Source of the DNA: Cochliopodium minus
Taxonomy: Eukaryota; Discosea; Himatismenida; Cochliopodiidae
Length of the DNA: 37,213 bases
NCBI GenBank assembly: GCA_024220525.1
Contig: JAMYWO010000212.1
Span: forward strand, 1 to 37,213
Direction of reading: 5' to 3'
Shown here: positions 11,505 to 21,449 of the stretch, piece after piece
Layout of the letters: each line of letters opens with the position of its first letter
Numbering within the stretch: position 1 is the first letter of the stretch
Notes under the pieces: model-generated
The model's input: only the letters and a program-made list of their open reading frames with translations
What the model was told of the DNA's origin: nothing
Databases searched by the model: none
Program-made: the position numbers and the translations under genes

Positions 11505-11505
11505 N
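11505..11505. other. Single ambiguous base (N) at a junction between two unrelated gene fragments
   Basis: Left of the N lies acylaminoacyl-peptidase-like sequence. Starting at the very next base, the sequence matches the end of Ras-like exon 4 (13128 onward, offset 1622). The base before the N does not match that repeat. This is what an artificial contig join would look like. Confidence 0.75.
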
Positions 11506-11684
11506 AAGAGTTTGCTTTGAAATGGAATTTCTCTTTTATTGAATCTTCTTCCAAAACAGGAATAAATATACAGGAAACTTTTATTATTTTGATTCAGAAT
11601 GTGATGAAAAGAGAAAGTATATTGTTTGAGAAAAACGAAATAGAAAACACTGTCTTAAAAGAGAAATCTTGTATTTTATTTTGA
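11506..11684 (+). pseudogene. Truncated 3' end of a Ras-like GTPase gene
   Basis: From the base after the N the frame reads [17 protein letters not shown] and ends with the CILF prenylation motif at 11684. By eye it is identical to 13128-13306 in the complete gene that follows. It lacks everything upstream of the G5 region. It is the leftover end of a further tandem copy, or a copy truncated by assembly. Confidence 0.75.
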
Positions 11685-11980
11685 AGAGATTAAAAAAAAA
11701 ATTTACTATCCATTTTTAATTTTTCATTATTTTAAATTTATTTTTTTTAATGAAAATTAGAAAGAAACATTCCTATTTTTTTTGATATTCAATCAAGTTT
11801 TAAATATTAAACTGTTCAAGTGATCATGGATTTTGTTGATTCAAAAAACATGTTTTGGATAAAAGTGTTCCAATTTAACAAATAATTTTTAGATTTGTTT
11901 AAAAAACAATTTTCAAAAATGGAAAACAACTGAACTTTAGTTTGATTAATCAAATAAAAAATAAAAAAAAATTTGAGAGG

Positions 11981-13306
11981 ATGTTCAAAAAAAAGAGACC
12001 AAAAATATATGAATACAAATTTGCTGTAATGGGATCACCTGCAGTGGGTAAATTCTAAAAAAATAGGAAACTTGATTTTCAATAAATTCAAAAAAAAATA
12101 GGAAAATCAGCATTGACAGTTCAATTGATAAATGGAGTATTCGTAGAAAAATGTAAGATAAAAAGAAAATATCAATTTTTTATAAACTTTATCGAGCAAA
12201 CAGAAAGAGAAATCACGAAATTATAACAAAAATAAATAAATATTTCTCTTTCTAATCAAGATATGTTCAGATTCACAATGAGAATCCCAAAAATATTTTA
12301 TTGAAAATCATTTGAATGTCAACTAAAGATATAGTGGTTTCAATTAAAGAGTAATCACCATGATTTTAAATCCTATATACTTGAAATGAACTGAAATAAA
12401 CAGAACTTTAAAAATTTGATGCAAAGAAATTTCATATAATTCAAGATTTTTGCAAACATAAATAATAAAATACCTTCAAATTCTTTTAAATAGATGATCC
12501 CACCATTGAAGATAATTATCGGAAATTCATTGAAGTTGACAAAAAATTATGTCTGCTTGAAATATTGGATACAACGGGTACAAGTATGGGAACAACAGAG
12601 AGGAGTGTAAGAATCTTTTTTGATTTTAAAAACTTAAAAACAAAAGATTATCTTTTTAAAAGAAATATAAGTTGTGTTAATGACAACTTGTGTTAATAAA
12701 GCTTATCATTAAACCGTTTTCTTCATATTGTTTTTTCCGTGCACCCTTTAACATTTTCAAAATTTTTTTCTTCTTTAATATTTGAAAAGGAGAATTTTTT
12801 TTGAATATAAAATTTTCACTTTTTCTTTGTTTTTTTATATCTTTGAAAAGACGGACCTTTTTAGAAGAAAATTTTGAAATCAATTATTTAGATAATTAAT
12901 TAATTTTCTTTTTCATAAAATAAATTTTTATTTTGATTAGATTTTTTTAAAAGAAGCTGGTGGAATCATTTTGGTTTACTCAATTACAAGCAAATCATCC
13001 CTAAATGACCTTAATGAAATCAGAGACGAAGTTGTATCTGCCAAAAATACAGATGATTTTGATTGTATTGTTGTTGGAAACAAACTGGATCTCAAAGATG
13101 AGAGAACTGTTTCTTTTGATGAAGGAAAAGAGTTTGCTTTGAAATGGAATTTCTCTTTTATTGAATCTTCTTCCAAAACAGGAATAAATATACAGGAAAC
13201 TTTTATTATTTTGATTCAGAATGTGATGAAAAGAGAAAGTATATTGTTTGAGAAAAACGAAATAGAAAACACTGTCTTAAAAGAGAAATCTTGTATTTTA
13301 TTTTGA
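11981..13306 (+). CDS. Ras-family small GTPase, tandem copy 1 (198 aa)
   Basis: Four exons, 11981-12047, 12102-12152, 12494-12606 and 12941-13306, join in frame. Ras signature parts: P-loop GSPAVGKS (Pro at the Ras-12 position, Ala at 13); switch [14 protein letters not shown]3 as LEILDTTG followed by Thr at the Ras-61 position; G4 VVGNKLD; G5 ESSSKT; C-terminal CILF. The effector loop YDPTIED is exactly Ras/Rap-like, and Thr at 61 is Rap-like. CILF should be prenylated (a C-terminal Phe often favours geranylgeranylation), placing the protein on membranes. Switch II beyond G60 (TSMGTTERS) departs strongly from Ras, so the partner GEF and GAP are uncertain. The spacing to the next copy is 296 bp. 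Confidence 0.88.
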
Positions 13307-13602
13307 AGAGATTAAAAAAAAAATTTACTATCCATTTTTAATTTTTCATTATTTTAAATTTATTTTTTTTAATGAAAATTAGAAAGAAACATTCCTATTT
13401 TTTTTGATATTCAATCAAGTTTTAAATATTAAACTGTTCAAGTGATCATGGATTTTGTTGATTCAAAAAACATGTTTTGGATAAAAGTGTTCCAATTTAA
13501 CAAATAATTTTTAGATTTGTTTAAAAAACAATTTTCAAAAATGGAAAACAACTGAACTTTAGTTTGATTAATCAAATAAAAAATAAAAAAAAATTTGAGA
13601 GG

Positions 13603-14928
13603 ATGTTCAAAAAAAAGAGACCAAAAATATATGAATACAAATTTGCTGTAATGGGATCACCTGCAGTGGGTAAATTCTAAAAAAATAGGAAACTTGATTT
13701 TCAATAAATTCAAAAAAAAATAGGAAAATCAGCATTGACAGTTCAATTGATAAATGGAGTATTCGTAGAAAAATGTAAGATAAAAAGAAAATATCAATTT
13801 TTTATAAACTTTATCGAGCAAACAGAAAGAGAAATCACGAAATTATAACAAAAATAAATAAATATTTCTCTTTCTAATCAAGATATGTTCAGATTCACAA
13901 TGAGAATCCCAAAAATATTTTATTGAAAATCATTTGAATGTCAACTAAAGATATAGTGGTTTCAATTAAAGAGTAATCACCATGATTTTAAATCCTATAT
14001 ACTTGAAATGAACTGAAATAAACAGAACTTTAAAAATTTGATGCAAAGAAATTTCATATAATTCAAGATTTTTGCAAACATAAATAATAAAATACCTTCA
14101 AATTCTTTTAAATAGATGATCCCACCATTGAAGATAATTATCGGAAATTCATTGAAGTTGACAAAAAATTATGTCTGCTTGAAATATTGGATACAACGGG
14201 TACAAGTATGGGAACAACAGAGAGGAGTGTAAGAATCTTTTTTGATTTTAAAAACTTAAAAACAAAAGATTATCTTTTTAAAAGAAATATAAGTTGTGTT
14301 AATGACAACTTGTGTTAATAAAGCTTATCATTAAACCGTTTTCTTCATATTGTTTTTTCCGTGCACCCTTTAACATTTTCAAAATTTTTTTCTTCTTTAA
14401 TATTTGAAAAGGAGAATTTTTTTTGAATATAAAATTTTCACTTTTTCTTTGTTTTTTTATATCTTTGAAAAGACGGACCTTTTTAGAAGAAAATTTTGAA
14501 ATCAATTATTTAGATAATTAATTAATTTTCTTTTTCATAAAATAAATTTTTATTTTGATTAGATTTTTTTAAAAGAAGCTGGTGGAATCATTTTGGTTTA
14601 CTCAATTACAAGCAAATCATCCCTAAATGACCTTAATGAAATCAGAGACGAAGTTGTATCTGCCAAAAATACAGATGATTTTGATTGTATTGTTGTTGGA
14701 AACAAACTGGATCTCAAAGATGAGAGAACTGTTTCTTTTGATGAAGGAAAAGAGTTTGCTTTGAAATGGAATTTCTCTTTTATTGAATCTTCTTCCAAAA
14801 CAGGAATAAATATACAGGAAACTTTTGTTATTTTGATTCGAATGGCAATGAAAAGAGAGCGTATTTTGTTTGAGAAATATGAAATGGAAAACCCTGTTTT
14901 AAAAGAGAAATCTTGTATTTTATTTTGA
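13603..14928 (+). CDS. Ras-family small GTPase, tandem copy 2 (198 aa)
   Basis: Exons 13603-13669, 13724-13774, 14116-14228 and 14563-14928 repeat the copy at 11981 base for base until 14826. Only the last 30 or so codons differ: [19 protein letters not shown] replaces the [19 protein letters not shown] version, and the protein again ends in CILF. That variant 3' end resembles the third gene at 15143. The protein therefore has the same unusual P-loop (GSPAVGKS) and Thr at the Ras-61 position. The spacer that precedes it (13307-13602) is identical to 11685-11980. Confidence 0.88.
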
Positions 14929-15142
14929 AGAGATTAAAAAAAAAAGGGTCTTCCACTTGAATTAAGTCTAACATTAAAATTTGGAAGTTCTAAATTTGGT
15001 TTCGTTCAAGATAAATTTTTTGTTTTCATTTTTTATTTATAATATCCAAATTATTTTTCAATAATATCAAAATGTTATATTTCAAATCAAATATAGAATT
15101 GTTTATTGGAATCTTATTGAAATTTTTGAAAAATAAAAAAAA

Positions 15143-16142
15143 ATGAGAATTAACAGAATCATAGATAAATATGGTTATTATCTTTATAAGGTTGTTATAA
15201 TTGGATCACATGCAGTGGGTTAAATATACAAAGAATAAACAGTTTATTCAAAAATAATAATTTATATACTAAGGAAAATCAGCAATGACAGTTCAATATA
15301 CAAATGGAGTATTTGTTCAAAAATGTAAAAACCCACTTTAAATTTTATCATTTAAAATCCATTATAAATCTTGTTAACAGATGATCCAACCATTGAAGAT
15401 TCATATCGTAAATGTTCAAATATAAATAATGAAAATTGTCTCCTAGAAATATTAGACTCATCAGGCGCGAGTGTGGGTACAACAGAGAGGAGTGTAATTC
15501 TCAAATTTTTTTCCCTAATTTATAAAAATACAATCTTTCTCTTCTTTAAATGTGGCACTAGAAAATTATATATCAAAAACTTCATTTGGATAAAATATAA
15601 TAAAATCTTCCTAAAAAAGTTGTTTAAAAGGAGATATTATGAATGATATTAACATAAATTTTACTCCGAGATAAATTTTTTCATGGTTATTTAATTAAAC
15701 TATCAGACTATCTCAAAAAATAAAGCAAATTTAATTTTTTGTGTTTGAATTAATTTTTTTTAATGAAAATTATTTTGATTAGATTTTTTTAAAAGAAGCT
15801 GATGGAATTATTATGGTTTACTCAATTACAAGCAAATCATCTCTAAATGACCTTAATGAAATCAGAGACGAAGTTGTATCTGCCAAAAATACAGATGATT
15901 TTGATTGTATTGTTGTTGGAAATAAATTGGATCTCAAAGATGAGAGAGCTGTTTCTTTTGATGAAGGAAAAGAGTTTGCTTTGAAATGGAATTTCTCTTT
16001 TATTGAATCTTCTTCCAAAACAGCAGAAAATAATCAGGAAATTTTTGATGTTTTGATTCGAATGGCAATGAAAAGGGATTTTCTTGTGAAGAAAGAAATG
16101 AAAAACCCTGTTTTAAAAGAGAAATCTTGTATTTTATTTTGA
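15143..16142 (+). CDS. Ras-family small GTPase, diverged third copy (199 aa)
   Basis: Exons 15143-15218, 15274-15324, 15381-15493 and 15783-16142 join in frame. The first intron starts GTTAAA, a weak donor. Motifs: P-loop GSHAVGKS (His at the Ras-12 position); switch I KYDPTIEDSYRK; G3 LEILDSSG followed by Ala at the Ras-61 position; G4 VVGNKLD; G5 ESSSKT; tail CILF. Exons 1-3 and the introns are clearly diverged from the two tandem copies (exon 3 roughly 70% identical by eye). The first two thirds of exon 4 are about 95% identical, a sign of gene conversion. Exon 4 and its downstream flank recur, inverted and broken, at 33148-33514. Confidence 0.85.
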
Positions 16143-16327
16143 GAACTTAATGAAATAGGGAAAACTTTTATATTAATTAATTTATGGTAATAAAAGACTT
16201 TTAAATTTTTTGAATTTGATGATTTTTACAACAATTTTTTTCTACTTCTTTATCAATAAAATCAAATTAAAAGTATTAATAATACATTATATGTTAAATA
16301 ATTTATTAAAAAGTTAAAAAATAATAA

Positions 16328-16398
16328 GCACAATTAGTTAAATGGTATAATAGCTGCCTTCCAAGCAGTTGGCCCGGGTTCGATTCCCGGATTGTGCA
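16328..16398 (+). tRNA. tRNA-Gly (anticodon UCC)
   Basis: The 7-bp acceptor pairs GCACAAT with ATTGTGC, followed by discriminator A. The anticodon arm is GCTGC-CTTCCAA-GCAGT with anticodon TCC, and the T arm is CCGGG-TTCGATT-CCCGG. An A-box-like TAGTTAAATGG (16335-16345) and a B box GGTTCGATTCC are present. A run of eight T directly after the gene fits a Pol III terminator. The arm sequences closely resemble eukaryotic tRNA-Gly(UCC). There is no intron. A second identical copy lies on minus at 32873-32943. Confidence 0.95.
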
Positions 16399-16429
16399 TT
16401 TTTTTTGTAATGAAGGGGAAAATGAAAAA

Positions 16430-16558
16430 TAAAAGGATGTTTTTTTTTTTTGATTTTTGTTTTTTACATATTCAGCAAAACCTCCTGGCAATCTATTCCT
16501 AGTTTCATTCTTTTCGGACAATGAACATGCATAGAAGTATCTTTCTTACAATATTCAT
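16430..16558 (-). pseudogene. Fragment of the zinc alcohol dehydrogenase-like gene (structural-zinc loop)
   Basis: The minus strand reads EYCKKDTSMHVHCPKRM and then, in a shifted frame, LPGGFAEYVKN. It matches the end of exon 3 and the start of intron 3 in the gene at 29939-32617. A 4-bp deletion relative to that gene breaks the frame between the two parts. The same deletion is present in the partner arm (32709-32845), so both fragments come from one broken ancestor. Confidence 0.75.
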
Positions 16559-16843
16559 TCATTTCACGATTTGTCCGAAAAATGATGTCTAATTTAAATT
16601 TTGAAATTGTTTTAAGGATTGAATGCTTTTTAAAAATTAAATTAAATAAAATATTAACCAATTCTTCTCTTAATTCTTTTTTTAAAAAAAAAAAATGAAT
16701 TTTTCTCCAAAAAAAAAATGGATAGGATAGTAGAGATTACTATCCTTGACTCAAAAAAAAAAAAACAATATCTAATATTTGAATTCAAAAAAATTAATTA
16801 AACTTTATTGATATTAAAAAAAAATAGATTTCTCCAAAAAAAA

Positions 16844-19800
16844 ATGGAGGAATATGAGGAGATATTTAAATTGATTTGTGCTACAGTTAAATTGGAATCG
16901 ATCGAGTATGATTCAAAGGAATTTGATATGTGCTTTTTTGGTAAATAAATAATTATAGAAAATTAATTTCAATTAATAATTGACTCTTATGATTATATAG
17001 CCAATGAGGCGATAGATATAATTTTGCAATATAAATTATCAAATACACGAGAAGAGGCCCAACAGATATTGACAAAATTGTTGATTAAGGGTTACATACA
17101 TGCGATATATGGAGGTATATAAAGAAAAATTTTCACGATATTTATACTGTTCAAATGCAAATATTTTCAAAATCTATTTTTCAGATCAAATATTCAAAGA
17201 TGGAAAAACATTATATCAACTGAATGGAGATAATTATAAGATATTGAGCAATAATAATCTAGATAAGCTGAAGAAAACGAGGAAATCAAGAAATTCACAA
17301 AGTCTGGTGCCATTCGAAGAATACGAGACGATATCGACAGATATACATTTCACATCAAGCGAAATAAGCATCATAGAAGAATATTTGCCAGAAAAGATCG
17401 ATGAAAAAAAATTTCAGATCAACATATCCACCTTCTTTCCAAAAAGAAACCCTAATTTCGGTGATAAAGTGAAAAGATTTTTCGATGAAATCTTCAAACT
17501 AGCCAACAAAAATTTGCACGAAAGCAACAAGCTCCTTTTCCTTCAGGCGTTCGAGGAAATCATGGTGATTGCTCTCCAGGAGAATGTCCAATGGAACGAG
17601 CTCTTCGTGGCTCATTTGGCCATCGAAAAAAAGTCTTTGGATCCACAATTCATGAACACAGTGTTACTGAAGGTACACTTTAATTTTTAATTTCTAATAA
17701 ATAGTTCTCTTATGACAAAATTAATTGATATTAACATTTTGTATTGCAGACTTATTAAATTATTTATTTTTAATTTTTAATTTGTATTTTAATTCATTTT
17801 TTATTTTTCATTTTTTATTTTTCATTTTTATTTTTCATTTTTTATTTTAATTTCATTTTATTTTAATATTTTCTATCAAATATTTCTTCAATTTTACTTT
17901 ATTAATAATTTTTGTATTAAAACAGATTTTGCACTATTACATCCAAATTGAAGACAGAGATGTGAAATTCACCAAAAACTATTATTGTATAAATTTTGTA
18001 AACAAGGGAATAAAGTTGATGCAAAAGCACATGATCGACATCGAAAACACATTGTTGGGCAGATCCGTATCTAAATCAATATTGGATCTCCTCGAAAACT
18101 CCTACCCGAAAATAAAGAGCACCCCCAAAATTGAGTTTGAAAATATTGAGCTCATAAGAAAAATTTTTGCATGGTCGGAAATAAAAAATACAAATATATT
18201 ACAAACACAAGGTCTGAAAAAATTATTTCAATTATTTTATTTGAATATTTTATCTGAAATTTGATTTTTTTTCATTTTTGGCACTTTTAATCATTTAATA
18301 GAAATGTATAGTTGGTTTTTATTAGATTTTTCATTTTTTATTTTTCTTTTATTTTTTATTATTTATTTTTCTTTTATTTCTATTTTTTATTTTTTATTAT
18401 TCATATTTTTAATTTATATTTTTTATTCTCCATTTTCTTTCCGAAGTGATACAGTTTTGCAACGCTCTCAAAGGAGAAAACTTATCTCTAACCAACGAAG
18501 GAGATCTGATCATATACAAAGACGCCAAAACCAACAAGATGAAGTACGGAAAGTTTTTTAGGTTTATCGACAACGTCAACATTGAAATCAAAGACGACAT
18601 CTTCAACTCCAACATCTTGATTGTCTCTTCGGAGACCGTCAGAGCTCTCCCGACAGACATGCTGAACAGCTTGTTCACTTCTCCTTTGGAGAGCTTTGTC
18701 GACGACCCCTTTTTGATGTATGTTGCTGATTATGACAACAAAATTGGTTTGTTGGTTGATGATTACATTCAAATAAAATTCTCGGAGTCTGGTATGCTGA
18801 AAAAAAAACTTTTTTTTTTTTTATTTTTTTTGATCGTTTTATTCAAAAAAATATTTATAAATTGTTAAATAGTATTATTTATGTTTTTTTAATTTTAAAA
18901 AAATCTAATGGGAGATTAAAACCTATTTTATTTGTAAACTTTGTTATTGAATTTAATGACTATCGAAATAAATAATTTCAAAGTTTTAATCACATTTTTT
19001 TGATTCATTTTATTTTAATTTATTTTAATTATGACAATATTTTTTTTTTATTGAAATTTTTTATTTGTACAAAGGATTATCCAAAACCTCCATCTCGAAA
19101 TATCAAAACAAGAAGTTCGAAGTGGAAGATCTCAACGACATGAAAAAGATGGTGAACGTGCTTAAAATCATCGACAAGTTCGACGAGAACAAATTCCATC
19201 CGAAATACCAGAAAAAGAGGCAGAATTTCATCAAAAACATCAATTCCATCAAAATCACAGAGTGTTTTCTACCCAACATTGAAAGTTCATTAAGTGAAGC
19301 TCTCAAATATGAAAAAACCAATTTGTTTTTGGACAAGCTGTCTCATCATCTTAAATCCAAGTAATTTTTTATTTTATTTTCATTTTATTATTTACTATTT
19401 TATTTATTTACCTTTTTTTTTTTTAACTCATATTTATTGTTAATTTTTTATTTTGATTTTTTTCATCAGGTTCATAATTTTATTGTTTATTATTATTTTT
19501 CATTTTTAAAAATTTTTTATTTTTTATTTTTTCATTTTTTCATTTTTTTTGATTTTTTTATTTTTCATTAAAATTTTTTGTTTTCAATTTTTATTATTTT
19601 TTTTTTTAATAGTCGAGAACTCTTGGAGAGAAAGATAGAGGAATTAGAAAAATACATTCGCAAAGTGTTGAGTGGGGAGGAGAAAAAAGAAGTGAGTGAC
19701 TGGTGGCACGTGTTGATTGAGAAGAACACAGAGTCTTTTTTAAGTGCCAAAGGTATACTTTAATTTAAAATAAAAAGGAAAAATAATGAAAAATAAAAAA

Positions 19801-21030
19801 ATAAAAAAATAAAAAAATAAAATAAAAATATTAAAAATAGGAAAATAAAAAAATAAAAAAATAAAAAAATAAAAAAATAAAAAAATAAAATAAAAAAATA
19901 AAAAAATAAAAAAATAAAAAAATAAAAAAATATTAAAAATAAAGAACAATTATTTATTAGGTTTCATCGAAAACTGCACCTCCTTCGACTACATAAACAC
20001 ACCGCCACTAAACTGGGAAGGAGTAAAATCAAACTACCACGTGATGAACCAGCTGCTGGAGGAGTACAGAGAGAAGGAAATAAACAATAACAAAATTAAA
20101 AAAACTTCCGACGAAGAAAAAAATTCCGACGAAGAGGCTGATGAAACTTCCGACGAGGATTTTTTTGGCATCATCAATGAGAATCCCAATGATGAGATCC
20201 TCAGTTTTGTTGATGACATGTTGAAGTGGAAGGACAAGTCTATTCATAAGCTCATCCAAGAGATGAAAGAAAAAATTTATAACAAAATTGATGTATTTTA
20301 ATTTTTTATTTTTTTTATTTTATTTTTTATTTTTTTTTATTTTATTTTTTAATTTTTATTCATTATTTTAATTTTTATTTTTATTCTTTTAATTTTTAAT
20401 TTTTATTTTTTTATTTTTTACTTTTTTATTTTTTATTTTTTATTTTTTATTTTTTATTTTTTATTTTTTATTTTTTATTTTTTATTTTTTATTTTTTATT
20501 TTTTTATTTTTTTATTTTTTTATTCTTTGTTCAATTTTTATTTTTAATTTTTTAAATTATTTATCTTCATTTTGTTAAATATTTAAAAAAGGAACACATC
20601 AAAGTGACATTGAGGGTTTTGAAATTTGTTTTACATTACAATGAAGAAGAGGTTACCATCACAGATGACATTGAGATCCACAAACTGGACAATCATTTTG
20701 AAAAAGTCAAATCGCTCATGGAATCTAGTCTTGTCATTGAGGTAAAAATTAAACAAAATAAATTTGATAAATTTGATAAATTTGATAAATAAAATAATAA
20801 AATAAATAAAATGAATAAAATAAATATTTTCGAATAATTTTTTTTCATAGATTGACAACAGGTTTAAAGATTTGCATTATCTCCTTGAAATGAAGAGATT
20901 GGAGGACAACCCTCAAGAGAAACAGATGCACATAGTTCCTGTTAGTGGACTTTGCTTCAGCAGGTTTGTCAGAATACAAAACGAGATGAGGACTGTCATT
21001 GAGTTGTGGGGATCCAAATTTGACAATTAA
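16844..21030 (+). CDS. DEP-domain protein, otherwise unrecognised (805 aa, 10 exons)
   Basis: Exons 16844-16940, 17001-17114, 17185-17672, 17926-18211, 18447-18791, 19075-19360, 19613-19752, 19961-20292, 20592-20741 and 20851-21030 join in frame. Residues about 5-95 look like a DEP domain: EAIDIILQYKLSNTREEAQ, then LLIKGYIHAIYG and IFKDGKTLYQLN. DEP domains bind membranes or receptors, usually in G-protein signalling. The rest has no family I can name. It contains a helical region (about 120-330), a beta-rich stretch with YVADYDNKIGLLVDDY, a Lys/Glu-rich helical part, an acidic run (SDEEKNSDEEADETSDED, about 615-640) and a C-terminal segment ending in VIELWGSKFDN. Several introns are low-complexity TTTTTATTT sequence, and one (19753-19960) is the complement. 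A signalling adaptor role is inference from DEP alone. Confidence 0.7.
19753..19960 (+). repeat. A-rich low-complexity intron (AAAAAATA units)
   Basis: The intron between exons 7 and 8 of the DEP gene consists of about 25 AAAAAATA-like units on the coding strand. Every other long low-complexity intron I see here is T-rich on the coding strand. Confidence 0.7.
20293..20591 (+). repeat. T-rich low-complexity intron (TTTTTTA units)
   Basis: The intron between exons 8 and 9 of the DEP gene is nearly pure TTTTTTATTTTTTA with a regular 7-nt register between about 20420 and 20520. There is no coding potential apart from meaningless Phe-rich frames. Similar tracts fill 17740-17920 and 18300-18440. 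Confidence 0.75.
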
Positions 21031-21086
21031 AAAAGATCTTTCAAAATTTTTTATTTAAAATTAAAATTAAAAATTAATATTTATTT

Positions 21087-21448
21087 TTAAATTTTTTCCA
21101 TTTCGTTGTCAATCCTTGATTTACTGAAATTTTCCCATTTTGTTTTTCCTTGATGTGCTTTGTTTTCTTTCATATTTGTTTGATAATCAGAAATGATTTG
21201 TTCTGACTGTTTGTTGGATTGAAATCTGATCAACAAAACTGAAACAACAGCAACCACAATTAAGAACAAAGGAATTCCAACAGAAAGACCAATTATCAAT
21301 CCCAAGCTTTTACAATTTGAATTCAAAGTTGTTGAAAGAGAAACAGAAAGTGAGTTTTGTTGATTAAGAACATTTGATTCAATTTTATCACATTCTTTCT
21401 TTTTGTATGTTGAACTCACTTTGAATTGAGATTGTTGTGAAAAAGTTA
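21087..21448 (-). CDS. C-terminal end of a fourth surface protein paralogue, cut at an N
   Basis: Reading leftward from the N at 21449, the frame opens inside the membrane-proximal domain (TFSQQSQFKVSSTYKKKECDK, almost the same as the gene ending at 9143) and runs to a stop at 21087. After SLSTTLNSNCK it has its own membrane helix (GLIIGLSVGIPLFLIVVAVV) and a longer cytoplasmic tail. No intron lies before the helix, whereas both full paralogues have one there. The extracellular part is missing because of the N junction. It is probably a real gene end with an incomplete assembly upstream. Confidence 0.7.
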
Positions 21449-21449
21449 N
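21449..21449. other. Second single N, at the junction of two gene fragments
   Basis: On the left, homology to the surface protein family (TAACTTTTTC, complement strand) runs right up to the N. On the right lies unrelated coding sequence of the C2-domain gene. As at 11505, two truncated genes meet exactly at an ambiguous base. Confidence 0.75.

Larger units (their letters stand above)
11506..14826 (+). repeat. Near-perfect direct tandem repeat, period 1622 bp, carrying a Ras-like gene
   Basis: 11506-13204 and 13128-14826 align at a constant offset of 1622 with no difference that I found by eye, introns and spacer included. The first change is at 13205 (A) versus 14827 (G). The unit holds one complete gene plus about 300 bp of spacer. 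Identity of unconstrained intron DNA means either very recent duplication, ongoing conversion, or duplicated assembly. Confidence 0.85.
15783..16655 (+). repeat. Left arm of a dispersed inverted repeat (Ras exon 4, tRNA-Gly, dehydrogenase fragment)
   Basis: This block reappears in reverse complement at 32615-33514. From the tRNA to 16655 the two arms look about 97% identical. Between the Ras stop and the tRNA they are only partly alignable. Similarity ends at 16655, where the partner arm meets the stop codon of the dehydrogenase gene. The inner distance is about 16 kb. Confidence 0.8.

Noticed and set aside
16306-16661. Minus-strand open frames running through the tRNA (also 32750-32986 on plus)
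   Set aside because: They combine tRNA, spacer and a frameshifted dehydrogenase fragment. The coding look comes from the fragment and the structured tRNA, not from a gene.
19740-19949. Long Phe/Ile/Leu-rich open frame on minus ([10 protein letters not shown]-like), and similar ones at 18304-18440 and 27166-27560
   Set aside because: They are translations of AAAAAATA/TTTTTATTT introns. They look like membrane proteins only because TTT and TTA/ATT codons fill the frame, and flanking exons on the plus strand explain the region.
20420-20530. Regularly spaced repeat that could suggest a CRISPR-like or satellite array
   Set aside because: The 7-nt TTTTTTA units have no unique spacers and lie inside a spliced intron; this is simple sequence.
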